In this document: piece after piece, positions 13,263-24,918 of the stretch | Numbering within the stretch: position 1 is the first letter of the stretch | Layout of the letters: every line of letters starts with the position of its first letter | Source: Archivesica marissinica | Lineage: Eukaryota > Mollusca > Bivalvia > Venerida > Vesicomyidae | Length of the DNA: 64,000 bases | Assembly: GCA_014843695.1 (NCBI GenBank) | Contig: CM026387.1 | Span: 63,420,095-63,484,094 of the forward strand | Direction of reading: 5' to 3' | Notes under the pieces: generated by a model | Seen by the model: only the letters and a program-made list of their open reading frames with translations | Databases searched by the model: none | What the model was told of the DNA's origin: nothing | Made by a program: the position numbers and the translations under genes

Positions 13263-13389
13263 CGAGTTTGGGCCGCAGTGAGAGTTTGAACCGCAATGAG
13301 AGTTTGGGCCGCAGTGGAGCGTTTGAGCCGCAGTGAAGCGTTTGAGCCACAGTGGAGAGTTTGTGCCGCAGTGGAGAGCCGCACAGTTT
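13262..13389. repeat. 18-mer minisatellite (GAGTTTGAGCCGCAGT type), short array
   Basis: About seven units of the GAGTTTGAGCCGCAGTAA family, here with gtga/gtgg in place of gtaa. It is followed by tttggttgtttagattaact, a flank that also follows the array at 36.4 kb. Confidence 0.85.
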
Positions 13390-13856
13390 GGTTGTTTAGA
13401 TTAACTTAAGTCCATGCATTCTGATGCGAGTCAATATATCCCATATCTTGTTAATCTGCATCTTATCATAATTATATTTAGTTTTGTCCCAACGTGTCGT
13501 CTGTTCAATAGTTAAAAATGGATTATTGGTAGCATTAGTAACTACTTATTAAATCAAGTTAGTGCATGACTTTCTGCCTTAGTTGATGCGACGTCAGAAT
13601 GGAGCTGCGGGGATGGATCAGTTCATCTGTACACACACACCTTTCACCGAGCTGATCTTGAACCGAGTCGTGCCAACTAGTCATTGATCATTACAACTAT
13701 GTTTTCGAAAGTAGCTACTTTTGCCATCGTATCATATGTAAACATTTAGCTACCATGCATATTGATTTTTAATAATTTAGATCGCGTTTTAACCTATTAC
13801 TCCTTATGAATAGTGTTCTAAGTGTCGCGTCTTAAAGATAAAACTTGAATAGTAAG

Positions 13857-14072
13857 GGATTGAAGTGTAGCGAGGGCTTGAACTGTAGCGAGGACTTGAA
13901 CTGTAGCGAGGGCTTGAACTGTAGCGAGGGCTTGAACCGTAGCGAGGGCTTGAACTGTAGCGAGGGCTTGAACTGTAGCGAGGGCTTGAACTGTAGCGAG
14001 GGCTTGACCTGTAGTGAGAGCTTGACCTGTAGCGAGGGCTTGACCTGTAGCGAGGGCTTGACCTGTAGCGAT
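13857..14072. repeat. 18-mer minisatellite (CTTGAACTGTAGCGAGGG type)
   Basis: Twelve tandem 18-bp units, CTTGAACTGTAGCGAGGG with aactg/acctg variants. No stops arise in several frames, giving repeat-only open frames on both strands. A more degenerate region to about 14215 (gtctgtagtgtggcga units) continues it. Confidence 0.9.
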
Positions 14073-14229
14073 GGCACAATATTTATATACAAATGTATGC
14101 AGTATTGTGTTGGGTCTGCAGTGTTGTGCGTCTGTAGTGTGGCGAGTCTGTAGTGTGGCGAGTCTGAAGCTGTAGTGTGGTGCATCTGTAGTGTTATCGG
14201 TCTGATGCAAAACAACATTGGTCTGTTGC

Positions 14230-16500
14230 TAAGCCAGTGTCTCATTTATATGAAAAAGTTGGCCGTTTCTTACGGAGGTTGGTGCACCCAAGTACTTGTT
14301 AACCGCTGGACCCTGCCCAGGAAAGGTGTTGTTAGGTAAACTGCACGCCGGCGATATAGCCCAAAATGGTGCTGATGCAGGCGTAAAACCTGACATATAA
14401 CATAACTGTTGCTAAGTGGGTATTTCCTGGGCTTCTTACGAGTAGTTTCCTGACCATCCATTCATCTTGCTGTGCTTTGAGTGTTCTACTGAACTCTCTA
14501 TGCACCTGTCAAATCATTCAGTATAGCAAGCATTTTGAGACGACCATGGAAGCATCCAACTTTGGCACTTTAGAGAGGATTTCCAACAAACGAGGCAATT
14601 TGTTCAGTCAATAGAGCTTTCTAGAACAATGTATGCACCACGTTGTCCGTGATAGTACTATGCTGAGCGAGTAATGACTGGTGCAAAGTTTGCGTAGACA
14701 TCCATCTAAACTGGACCAGGTAACTGTTCTCATAGTTATCTCGGAATCTAGCTATGCTCGACAACTTGATTTGTGCCAAGCTTGTCCAGGAGAATTCTCG
14801 AAGCTGTACAAGTTGACTAAATGACCAGGAAATGTCTCTAGTCTGTTCAAAATACTTCACGAGACAGCAGAGTGATTTGCAGAATCATCTTGCTGCAGTA
14901 CACTCCTGGCATGGGAATATTTGCCAAGTATTTTGATACTGAACAATCGCAAGAGCTGACCGATAGGTTTGTGGATTTGTTTGCGATGGTTTGATAGTCA
15001 TGCCTTCGCCATCATACATATTCACAGACAGTAATGAATGAAATACTGTGTGCACGCAATAATTGGGACGAAATAGAAGACACGCCATTTTTATGGTTTC
15101 TTGTTGTTTATTCGTCTACCACAATTCCAGAGACCATGGGTAGGTACGATGAACTGTAAAATGACAAAGAGCCCATTATAGTTCATGTGTAACACAACAA
15201 AAAGTAGATCAGTTCATGATCAGAAAACTCTCTAAGGCCAATGCTCAGAATAACTAAACATAAATTGCTATCAAGTATATGTGCAGCCAATCCGAGCCCA
15301 GTGAAGTTCAAAAGGTCCAGCGAAGACATTGTTATTTACTAGAAATACTTAAAACAATGGATGCAATGCCAGAGTTATCGAAACACGAACTGTTCTATAT
15401 TCGTTACTGTAAAGTTCAACAATGACCCAAAATAACTAATTATTTCAATCAAAAATAGTAATACTAAATTACTTCTATAAGTCAGCTGAAAAAACACCAA
15501 GGCAACTGTCCCATTATCGACAAGACAGTTGCACCGATATTATACCAACCGCACTTACAGTTTAAATCCGGCACAACATAGGTAAACCTTTACATGTGTC
15601 TACGAGTACATACTCACAAACACAGCAAACGCAGAACTATGAGCAAAGCACATGTGAAAACACTGGAAACATCTACGTTTGTTTAATTAATATAAGCACA
15701 TCAGCTTAAAGGATAGAACATATATCGGACTGCAATGCAATGCCAGTCTTGAATTTGTAAACAAAATTATTTCATACAAAGGGAGAATACTCTGCACAAT
15801 TTGTCTGTAAATCGTCAGGAAATTACGTCCCTTGGATTTAGCATCATGGTCTGCTGTTTTCGATATTATTGCAATAAATCATACATGGAGTTATTTAACA
15901 ATTTAACACTGTCAATAATTAGAGCGCAGTAATCCTTGAATTATATAATCTCCCAAGACCATATAAAACAACGACCAAGCAGACTTGGAGCTCTCTATGA
16001 AATTTGCAAATAGCGTCCTAAAATAAACTGGTCTATTCAACTTGTAAACAATCTTTACACGAAGAAAAATACCACTAGAAAGCTTGCATACGAACGGACA
16101 GCATAGGTGCATAATATTACAACATTCATAAATCGTTTCAACATACCAATATTATGAAATCCATCCATTTGACAAGAAAATTAACCTTTTTTAGACTAGA
16201 AAACAAATTGTTCCCAACTGTAGCACACACATGAAAATGACCGAAGTAAATCCACTGGTGCGCGCTCCAATCAGATCGCTCGAGATTCGCGCGAAATGTA
16301 AACGTATTCGTCCAGTACAATATTCGCTCAGAGCGATCTCGTAACCAAGCATTTCTGCGCTAACATACTGGATACAAAAATATTGTGTAGTGTGCAAGTT
16401 TCTGTTGAGTTTGTTTTCAGTCTAAACACCCCTCATACTCGGCAAGAACATCTCCTACAAGTGTTCATTAGTACTGCGTGTGTCCGTCAAGCGAAGGGAT
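14230..16500. other. About 2.3 kb of unique sequence, no gene recognised
   Basis: I see only short frames without motifs on either strand and no RNA gene. A palindromic stretch near 16258-16350 (gcgctccaatcagatcgctc, later gagcgatctcg) resembles the inverted repeat near 13.2 kb and may be a related small element. Confidence 0.5.
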
Positions 16501-16655
16501 TTCTGCTGACAACATCTCAACATTCATGAAGTCCTGCTGACAGCATCGCAACATTCATGAAGTCCTGCTGACAACATCTCAACATTCATTCATTCCTGCT
16601 GACAACCTCCCAACAATCATGAAGTCCTGCTGACAGCATCTCAACATTCATGACT
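16501..16655. repeat. Minisatellite, about 31-bp unit
   Basis: Nearly five copies of a unit starting cctgctgacaacatctcaac and ending attcatgaagt. Confidence 0.85.
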
Positions 16656-16789
16656 CGGTAATTGCAGATTAATTTTGTTCTGCTTTTTAATAAGAGTATT
16701 AGCCCTTGTATTTGTTATCGGCATTGCGTGTTCGTAGTCTTAGTTTAATGCATCCTTTAGGTATTAATGCTGACATACTGTTCAGTCAT

Positions 16790-17875
16790 TCATTGTTTCC
16801 CCCCAGCTGGGCAGGGGTTAGAATATCCCAGCTGTCGCACTACAGAGGGGTACAACCCCCCCCCAAATGTGTTTGCCGTGGGCGGAGACCTGTGTCGCCT
16901 GATGAGAGGATCCTGGTGGTTGAGTAGAATCAGTGTTGGCAAATAATACCCTGTTTCCACAACACACCACTTCGGCCTTAAGTTGGGTTAAACGGGAGGT
17001 CAGGAAAGCCCGTCCTTGATCAATCTGCTGGTCATGCCGAGCCCTAGGGCATCGTTAATCTTAAACACATATTTTCAAAATTTGTCTTGAAAACAAATAT
17101 TGATTCTCTAAATAGTTATACTCTTTCATTGTCTTCTTTTTGATGTCCTAGAAGGCGGTGGCTCATGGGCTAATCGGGTGAAAGTTTGATGTTTGATTGA
17201 CTTGTGTAACCTCCCAAGGATAGTCTAAACTTGGTAGGACCTTCTGTGGCAATACACTTGTCCAGTCTAGTCCTTTCATTCTGAGTATATCATTGATGTA
17301 TCCCTGTCATGATCTGTGATGGATTTCCCCAGATCATGTCCCCTTGTTGGGCTCTGAGACGAGTGGGGAGCATTGACGATGAACTATATATTACTATTAT
17401 GAGTTCCACTCAAAAAAAAAGCCAAGCGTGCACTAAGTGAATCTGATGATGATTATGTTGAACAACAGAGAGTGAACTTCCCTCGCTTCATTCTCATTGA
17501 GGCTGTAGACAGTTCAAAACCTATCACAAAAATTTCCCCTTTCGTCATTGAAAAGCAAATGAAATATATCCTAGGTACACCTAAATCTGTTAAAAGTCTT
17601 CGAAATGGAAGTCTTTTGGTTGAAATTACTTCAAAAGCTCAATCTCAGAATTTATTATCAACGAAAACCTTCTTTGGACATTCTGTGAAGGTCAGTCCCC
17701 ACAAATCTTTGAACTCATCCAAAGGTGTCATCAGGTGCAGGGAATTATCTTCCTCAATTGTTAATCATGCCTTTGCAGTAATCATTCATTCATATATTAC
17801 CTGTAAACATAACTTTAATGCGCGCTACATGAACTTAGATGTCGATGCGCCGTAAAACACCATTCATTCATTCAT
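16790..17875 (+). mobile_element. LINE 5' region joined to a LINE-like 3' tail
   Basis: The segment opens with a G/C-rich leader (cagctgggcaggggttagaa) of the kind found in CR1/jockey-type 5' UTRs, then carries the start of an ORF1 (17399-17770). After about 17770 the coding similarity stops, and about 100 bp later the sequence ends in gatgcgccgtaaaacacc and a (attc)n run, the sort of 3' terminus expected of a LINE. The element thus looks internally deleted or recombined. Boundaries are approximate. Confidence 0.45.
17399..17780 (+). pseudogene. LINE ORF1 (gag-like), N-terminal part
   Basis: The ATG at 17399 begins MSSTQ, then a run of nine A shifts the frame. In the next frame the product reads KRALSESDDDYVEQQRVNFPR, then FILIEAVD, KISPFVIEKQMKYILGTPKS, VKSLRNGSLLVEI and LNSSKGVIRCRELSS. 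The pattern (FPRF...I, SPF-x-I-x-K, LRNGSLLVE, LN-x-SKGVI) is that of the ORF1 nucleic-acid-binding protein of jockey/CR1-type LINEs. The zinc-knuckle C-terminal part is absent; sequence after about 17770 is unrelated. It is non-functional by truncation and by the homopolymer shift. The function (RNA chaperone of the retrotransposition particle) is inferred from family. Confidence 0.6.
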
Positions 17876-17879
17876 TCAT

Positions 17880-18085
17880 TGTTTTTATATTTCATTACAA
17901 AGGGTACCGAGACATACCTCCTTCTGGCAGTCATTGTATGCATACTTGTAACATGCAATGCTTGTTCGTTATTCATATTGCTTGGAAGTCCATCAAGGAC
18001 CTGATCAGTCTCTACATTTGTTTACAAATGTTCTCGACGCCACATTACCTTATTAGGTTGAGGCGTCGTTAAAAAAGATATCATC
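17880..18085 (+). mobile_element. Possible LINE/SINE 3' fragment
   Basis: It ends in ttgaggcgtcgttaaaaaag then atatcatcatcat, a terminus like those of mollusc CR1-type 3' ends (a GNCGTTAAA-type end followed by a simple repeat). Nothing codes here. Low certainty. Confidence 0.3.
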
Positions 18086-18147
18086 ATCATGATATCCATT
18101 AACTATAACTACATTTGTTATCATACTTTGCACCTTGGAAATTGGTA

Positions 18148-18515
18148 TCTTGTACTATATTGAAAGCATTATAGTTGTGTGGTATATTGTACTATGTTGA
18201 AAGCATTATAGTTATGTAGTATATTGTACTATGTTGAAAGCATTATAGTTATGTGGTATATTGTATTATGTTGAAAGCACTATAGTTATGTGGTATCTTG
18301 TACTATGTTGAAAGCATTATAGTTATGTGGTATATTGTACTATGTTGAAAGCATTATAGTTATGTGATATATTGTACTATGTTGAAAGCATTATAGTTAT
18401 GTGATATCTTGTACTATGTTGAAAGAGTTATAGTTATGTGGTATCTTGTACTATGTTGAAAGCATTATAGTCATACAGTATATTATACTATGTTGAAAGC
18501 ATTATAGTTATACAA
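18148..18515. repeat. Minisatellite, 37-bp unit, about 10 copies
   Basis: The unit starts tatattgtactatgttgaaa and continues gcattatagttatgtgg. tatatt/tatctt alternation is the main variation. Confidence 0.93.
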
Positions 18516-18519
18516 GTAG

Positions 18520-18940
18520 AGTTGAACAAGATATGTTTCCACTGTTGTGGTGACTGACATAAATAAGCCACACATAAGAGCATTAGCTATAATGTATTCA
18601 CAATACCAGAATTTTCCTCAAATACTGCTAAATAATTATTTGTAATGTTTTCATATTATATCTCGCGTAGATGAAGCAATTAGTAATGTTACTTAAGAAA
18701 TAATAAGTATCAACCGTGGTATATCGCAGAATAATTTGTTGGCGTAGAAATATATCCCGAAGGCCGAAGTGCATAAATGACCAAAAGTTGTAACTGATCA
18801 ATAATTGTATTTATTTTGTCAAATAAAACTGTACAGAATAGTAACTGAAACGTTACTTAACAGAAAAACAAGACGGACAAGAGATTATCTGATTCTAAAA
18901 ATAGATCATTTCCGCGAAGTATGTATGTTATTAGCTAGGT
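18520..18940. other. No gene seen
   Basis: AT-rich sequence between an array and the cysteine-rich segment. It could be intron if the next feature is an exon; nothing else is recognised. Confidence 0.4.
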
Positions 18941-18976
18941 CGTGTTAGAATCTACAATATCTACTCTTTATTGCAG

Positions 18977-19202
18977 CAAAGGACGGCACTGCTTTCTAGT
19001 GTACCGGTATCGTGGACAATGCTGGTACTGCAGCCACAAGCATCACTACTTTCTAGTGTACCGGTATCACGGACAATGCGAGTTCTGCACCAACAGGCGT
19101 CACTGCTTTCTAGTGAACCGGTATCGTGGACAATGCTGGTACGAAAACACGACTAAGGACTGCCCAAAACTCGAGCTGAATGACGAGTACTGTTTAGCTT
19201 AA
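18977..19202 (+). CDS. Putative terminal exon: cysteine-rich protein with three 19-residue repeats
   Basis: A plausible acceptor (pyrimidine-rich ctactctttattgcag, AG at 18975-18976) precedes a frame with three exact-period 57-bp (19-codon) repeats. The repeat cores are HCFLVYRYRGQCWYC, HYFLVYRYHGQCEFC and HCFLVNRYRGQCWYE. The frame then reads TTKDCPKLELNDEYCLA and ends in TAA at 19200-19202. Cysteines follow C-x(9)-C-x(2)-C in repeat 1, with the first lost in repeat 2 and the last lost in repeat 3. The mix of Cys, aromatic and basic residues suggests an extracellular or secreted product, but no signal peptide is in this exon and no upstream exon was recognised. I do not recognise the family. 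It may instead be a non-coding minisatellite that happens to be open; an alternative upstream extension to 18942 adds only about 12 residues. Confidence 0.4.
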
Positions 19203-19564
19203 TGGAAGACAACATTACTTATGTGGAACTGTGAGGCTGTAATCAATACAGCAACAAAACTATGACGTTGTTAACCCTTGACAAACTACCATTAACGTCC
19301 TGGGACAGCAAACGCAGGGACAAACGGTATCTAATACTACAGCTAGGTTGAAGAATATTGAGGGAGTTTGAATTACACTTACATGGCATATTGAGAATAA
19401 TGTGTTAATATAGACTAGAGAACTGATGGTCTTAGCGACATTCAAACTTGTGAAGAGAAGTTTTTCAACTGTGTCATTGTCCAGAATCAAGAAACTTGCC
19501 AAATTACTGGCACACCTACACATTAATAATAGACAGATAGATAATTTGTTTTATAAAGTGACAT

Positions 19565-19945
19565 GTGTTATAAATGACTGTACAAATACATATATATTAC
19601 AAGTATAAATGACTGTACAAATACATATATATTACAAGTATAAATGACTGTACAAATACATATATATTACAAGTATAAATGACAGTACAAATACCTATAT
19701 ATTACAAGTATAAATGACTGTACAAATACATATATATTACAAGTATAAATGACTGTACAAATACATATATATTACAAGTATAAATAACAGTACAAATTCA
19801 TATATATTACAAGTATAAATGACTGTACAAATTCATATATATTACAAGTATAAATCACTGTACAAATACATATATATTACAAGTATAAATCACTGTACAA
19901 ATACATATATATTACATGTGTAATAACAAATACATATATATTACA
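19565..19945. repeat. Minisatellite, 35-bp unit, about 11 copies
   Basis: Unit ataaatgactgtacaaatac then atatatattacaagt. Very uniform, with cac/gac and aattc/aatac variants. Confidence 0.95.
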
Positions 19946-19961
19946 TGTGTAATAAATGACT

Positions 19962-20185
19962 CTACAAATTGGATAATAACTTTCAAGTGTATGAAACACC
20001 CGAGGTACATTGGATAGTAACTTTCAAGTGTATGAAACACCCGAGGTACATTGGATAGTAACTTTCAATAGTGTATGAAACGCCTCGTTACATTGGATAG
20101 TAACTTTCAATAGTGTATGAAACGCCAGAGGTACATTGGATAGTAACTTTCAAGTGTATGAAACACCCGAGGTACATTGGATACA
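19962..20185. repeat. Minisatellite, about 41-bp unit, 5 copies
   Basis: The unit starts ttggatagtaactttcaagt and runs through gtatgaaacacccgaggtaca. Copies 3 and 4 carry a 2-bp insertion (caatag). Confidence 0.93.
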
Positions 20186-20439
20186 GTTTTCCAGAGTTTT
20201 TTACATCGTCATTGATGATTTTACCACTGGTTTTTACGCTGGTCCCGTGTATCTCGATCAGAGATTTCTAAACATTTTTGTCTTGTAGATGTAGTATCAA
20301 CATGCACATATTTATTGTATTCTTGTCTCGTCTTAAATATGTCTTCAAAATACATGCGTCTCTCTCACTGCACAACATTGAATTAAAATATATTATTATG
20401 TCAAACATGTTGTAGTTATTTCTGTTGGACAAAACATAC

Positions 20440-20612
20440 AAACTTATGAGTAGCCGCTTGTTTTGGGGTTTAAAGTTGCATCAACAGATCAGGTCAGCAT
20501 TTATTTATGGTGGACAATCCCATGTACTCTTGGAGCAGTATTTCATACAGACTGGCATCCAGGTAGAACCACCAACCTGCCACAAGCCAGCTGTATGGCT
20601 TCCTCGCACATA
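20440..20612 (-). mobile_element. Bivalve-type SINE (family C), fragment
   Basis: The minus strand reads gtgcgaggaagccatacagc then tggcttgtggcaggttggtggttctacc, and ends gatgcaactttaaacccc. This is the body and 3' end of the tRNA-Leu-derived SINE seen more fully at 37.8-38.18 kb. The tRNA-related head is missing. Confidence 0.6.
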
Positions 20613-20689
20613 ATACAATATTCTTAAGTGCAATAATAACGCAAATGCAGGTTTGGGCACATTTCTCAAAATAATTGATCTTCGGAGTG

Positions 20690-20885
20690 ATAAACTCGAC
20701 AACTTCGAATCACTAGTTTCTCACAGTTGTATGTTCGAATCCCACTGGCGGGTGTCTTCCATCTGACAGCTGGTTTGATGAAGGTCGCTGATTCTAACAA
20801 GTTGTCCATCCATGCTTGCAATGCTGCTCTAAGGGACACCCGGGGCCTTCCTCCTGGAGCAGCCGAGGGAGATGCTAGGAGGAAT
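20690..20885 (+). mobile_element. SINE fragment with tRNA-like 3' half
   Basis: gacaacttcgaatcactag and ttcgaatccca resemble the anticodon arm and box B of a tRNA-derived SINE head. Box A is lacking, and the body beyond about 20760 is unlike the other SINEs here. Confidence 0.4.
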
Positions 20886-21131
20886 GATTTGCATATACGA
20901 TATATATACATATATATATTGTTATACGACATGGGGCTGTTTATCAAAATGTGCTAAGATAATTTTAAACCGTATTAACTTTTCATTAATATATTTCGCA
21001 ATATAAATATATTGATGTTCTTTATTCTAGAGTTAAAAGTTCCATTAAATATATAATAAGTTTTCTGATATGTGAAATATAAAGTTGAATGACCTAACGC
21101 CAAAATCCCTCATTTTTGAACTTGGGGGTAT

Positions 21132-21475
21132 ATATATGTATACGCATGTGTGTATGTATACGTATGTATGTATATGTATGTATATATATACATGTGTGTG
21201 TATGCGTGTATTATGTATATATACATATGCTTGGTGTGTTTATACGCATGTGTGTATGTATACGTATGTATGTATATGTATGTATATATATATACATGTG
21301 TGTGTATGCGTGTATTATGTATATATACATATGCTTGGTGTGTGTATACGTGTGTGTGTATGTATACGTATGTATGTATATGTATGTATATATATACATG
21401 TGTGTGTATGCGTGTATTATGTATATATACATATGCTTGGTGTGTGTATATATGTATACGTGTGTGTTATTATAT
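21132..21475. repeat. TG/TA-rich satellite, 102-104 bp unit, 3 copies
   Basis: Each unit is mostly tgta/tatg repeats punctuated by gcttggtgtg at 21229, 21333 and 21435. The open frames through it (Tyr/Val/Cys-rich) come from the simple sequence. Confidence 0.9.
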
Positions 21476-21809
21476 GCTACTACACATCGCCTGTTGCGAT
21501 TATATATAGAATATGTATATAAGCGTTTATTTCTGTTACTTAATTTCCTTATAACATTGTAATATATTTCACTGTTGTAATTGTTCTTGTAATATGTGAA
21601 TTGTATGCTCTTCAATACTGGAGGATAAATAAAGAATATATATGACAGATACCGGCAATACACCCCCCTTTTCCAAAAATTCCTCTCTCACTTCATCATT
21701 TTCAGCTTCAATTACTTTCGCAAAGAAAGACAATTTTTTGTCTCAAATGTAACATCGACAAAGTTAGTTGGTTGTACCTGATCATCACCGTTGTCAGTTT
21801 TGTTCGCTG

Positions 21810-22500
21810 CTACATGTATGTAGTGTTTAGCAGTTGTACTTTCAACCGGCCAATGTTTCCATCATATTTTGTGTGTCTGTCATTACCTTGTACAGTCTTA
21901 TCTCCAAACCTATGACGCCCTTTGTGTTGGGAGTCACAGCCGCCATTCCACTCATGTACATAATCGACATTTACATCTTTATTTCGGACATGCTCTATAG
22001 CCTCCGACTCGAATCGAGTCACTGCATAATATTGCATCTTAGGATAGTGTTTTTGGTTCCAATGATAATACTGAATTTCCCGTCCATACCGACTTGTGTA
22101 GTTTTCAGAAAAATCCATTGCCATAACCAATTTACCTTTACGTCCCTGCAAGGGGTTTAACATTAATGGAACATACATATAGAACAAAATGAGTGTTCTG
22201 GGTGTGGTACAAGTGCAGGCCATAACGCATTATGGAAGAAATTCTTAAGCGTGGTTTCTTTGTCAACACAAAGTACACGCGACACTTGTTTCTTATCATC
22301 CAGCGGTACTGTACAATTCTTCCACTCCTTCCATCTGATTCCAGTATCGCCCCTTTCACTGAACCCCGCACTCTACTGTATGGAGGTCAGTTCCGCAGTT
22401 TCTACAAATCTCTCTTTAAACATTTCTTGTCATGGCACAATGTAGTGTCCACTAATTCTGAGCTGGATCTAAATGATTTACCAGTAAACCAGTTTAGTGA
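21810..22500 (-). pseudogene. DDE-type transposase relic
   Basis: The minus-strand frame 22223-21810 includes GKLVMAMDFSENYTSRYGRE, then IQYYHWNQ, and later VHEWNGGCDSQHKGRHRFG. The DFSENY and E-(W/x)-x-GC-x-SQ-x-KG blocks are, from memory, those of a transposase-like protein family common in cnidarian and mollusc genomes, with the Asp of DFSENY and the Asp or Cys block as candidate active-site surroundings. An adjacent frame (22371-22138) has QYRWMIRNKCRVYFVLTKK, probably the upstream part, frame-shifted. No complete open frame and no terminal repeats were found. The superfamily is uncertain. Confidence 0.5.
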
Positions 22501-22649
22501 TTGCACCTTAAGACGGACGTTTTCACAATAACTACAACAGGTCTCAAAAGTACACCATTACACCCGGGGTATGTTTTCACATAATAGTGTGGCATTGTTT
22601 TTATTTATGAAGGTAACTACATAAAATATGCACAAAATGAAAGATAGAG

Positions 22650-23085
22650 GCCATCGTACAGTAGGGCCACAGCTATGGAACACTTTACCCGTAGATTTGA
22701 GAAACTTGGATTCTGCAGAAACGTTTAAGAAACACCTTAAAACATTGTTCTTCAGAAAATTTTATTCATGGTTTTAAAACATTCATGTATTGACAGACTG
22801 AACAGGATAGTTGTAGAATTAGTGTAGTGTTAAAAAAGGTTTTAGAAACAATGATATAATTTACCAAAACTTATGCTTATGATAATGATTGATCAAATAT
22901 GTGTTATTGTGTGGTAACATAATTATTTTTAGACCAATGTCTTTTTGTAAATAATGATAATTTTGTTCAGGTTTTTATGTAAGTACATGTCTATATATTT
23001 ATTTTACTTCTATTGTACAACGCCAGTGAATATACTATGTGTAAAATTAGGCGTTTTATCAAATTAAACAGTGTCAGTTTCATCG
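22650..23085 (+). pseudogene. CR1-type LINE 3' end, fragment
   Basis: The plus strand codes for GPQLWNTLPVDLRNLDSAET then FKKHLKTLFFRKFYSWF and a stop, followed by about 300 bp of 3' UTR ending aaattaaacagtgtcagttt. Both parts match the minus-strand LINE at 50401-51755 almost base for base, so the two are copies of one family; this one keeps only the last 40 or so codons. Confidence 0.85.
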
Positions 23086-23257
23086 TAGGAAGAACATTAA
23101 TACAGTTTCTTACAAACACAAAATGATGCTTGAAATAACACTCTCAAAATGATGGTTTTTATGTCTACATTTGCGTTGTGACATGTAATTAAATGAATAT
23201 GATGTGCGTACAGTTAAAATAATTATGGTAGTGCTAATCAATAATTTAGGGCATTAT

Positions 23258-23330
<73 letters not shown>

Positions 23331-23331
23331 A
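23258..23331. repeat. (ATC)n microsatellite
   Basis: Pure atc triplets, about 24 copies. Confidence 0.98.
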
Positions 23332-23419
23332 TTTTCATGTTTTTTCACTGAATTGACCATATTTCTGTGCAACAGGCCAAATTGAAGCCAAATCTCACAC
23401 TTTCAGATGGTCAAACTCC

Positions 23420-23605
23420 CACTTAGTGTTCACGTGTATGTATATTAATCGCTATCGAGACCTGAATCCTGATGGAATCCATTACCATTAGGGAGAGAGA
23501 AGAGGCAATGCAGAATTTAAGTGCCTTTCCTAAGGGCACAATCCTAACGACAAACTCCGGGCCTCTCACACCTATAGCGAAAGTGTTATCACTGTACCCT
23601 ATCAC
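23420..23605 (-). mobile_element. tRNA-derived SINE (family E), degenerate
   Basis: The minus strand has gtgatagggtacagtgataa (box A-like) and ggtgtgagaggcccggagtt (box B region), then a body with cccttaggaaaggcactta. The ggtgtgagaggcccgg block recurs at 25.25 kb. Confidence 0.5.
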
Positions 23606-23744
23606 GACTGCTACTGGATTACATGACTGACCGTATCATGGCTATGTGACTTAATTACTTGACAAACATGGTGTATATAAAATCATTGAGTTTGCTTAGT
23701 ATGTATATATCATAAGAAACACTTGTTTAAAACGGTAGACATTG

Positions 23745-24425
23745 AGTTTACATGATTCTGGGATCCGTTCTATTTTCACCTTAAGAGTTCATGATTCTGG
23801 GATCCGTTCTATTTCCACCTTAACATTTCATGATTCTGGGATCCGTTCTATTTTCACCTTAATAGTTCATGATTCTGGGATCCGTTCTATTTCCACCTTA
23901 ACATTTCATCATTCTGGGATCAGTTCTAATACCACCTTAAGAGCTCATGATTCTGGGATCCGTTCTATTTTCACCTTAAGAGTTCATGATTCTGGATCCG
24001 TTCTATTTCCACCTTAACATTTCATGATTCTGGGATCCGTTCTATTTTCACCTTAATAGTTCATGATTCTGGGATCCGTTCTATTTCCACCTTAACATTT
24101 CATCATTCTGGGATCAGTTCTATTTCCACCTTAAGAGCTCATGATTCTGGGATCCGTTCTATTTTCACCTTAAGAGTTCATGATTCTGGGATCCGTTCTA
24201 TTTCCACCTTAACATTTCATGATTCTGGGATCCGTTCTATTTCCACATTAACATTTCATGATTCTGGGATCCGTTCTATTTCCACCTTAAGAGTTCATGA
24301 TTCTGGGATCCGTTCTATTTTCACCTTAAGAGCTCATGGTTCTGGGATCCGTTCTATTTCCACCTTAACATTTCATGATTCTGGGATCCGTTCTATTTCC
24401 ACCTGGAGTTTTCATGATTCTGGGT
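23745..24425. repeat. Minisatellite, 39-bp unit, about 17 copies
   Basis: The unit starts catgattctgggatccgttc and ends either ttttcaccttaagagtt or tttccaccttaacattt. The two endings tend to alternate, giving a 78-bp dimer. 39 bp keeps a 13-residue frame open; not considered coding. Confidence 0.95.
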
Positions 24426-24626
24426 TTGTCACATGGATCCGTAGTATTTCAAGCACATCATCATGTTACATGTTTCAAATTTGATTTCAGCCAAGGTCAG
24501 TGTGCTTAATGACGTGTCCACTCCCATTCACTTCTATGGTAAACTATGCATGCCTGTATATACAGTTACCATTGGTTAATAGGGACACACCTACACGCCC
24601 CCAAAGTCAATAAGATGACGAAACTC

Positions 24627-24918
24627 ATTCTGTTGTCCAGTGGTAACATGCTGGACTGGTAATCCAGGGATCGCAGGTTCGATCCCCCATCTGACCCTAA
24701 TAAAATTAACAGTCTGTCAGATGGGACGTTAAACCGAGGTCCCGTGTCGGTGCTTTACACCGTGCACGTACAAGAAGAACCAGAGGAGACTCTGGAATGG
24801 GTCTCTGTCTGTATCATTGCACTATCCTCCAAAACTAAAATGACTAATCTCTTCAGGAGGCGTCGCTCATATGGGCAACCGGTAGCGACGATAAATAAAC
24901 GTAAAATACACACACACT
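24627..24918 (+). mobile_element. tRNA-Thr-derived SINE (family A), complete copy
   Basis: The head has pol III box A (tgtccagtggtaac) and box B (ggttcgatccc). The anticodon arm ctgga-ctggtaa-tccag has loop anticodon GGT (Thr). The body carries gacgttaaaccgaggt and accagaggagactctggaat. The 3' end holds the hairpin cgtcgct...agcgacg, then ataaataaacgtaaaa and an (AC)n tail. A non-autonomous element copied by a LINE partner. Confidence 0.92.

Noticed and set aside
14270..15088. Short minus-strand frames of 60-80 codons
   Set aside because: No motif, no similarity I recognise, and lengths expected by chance.
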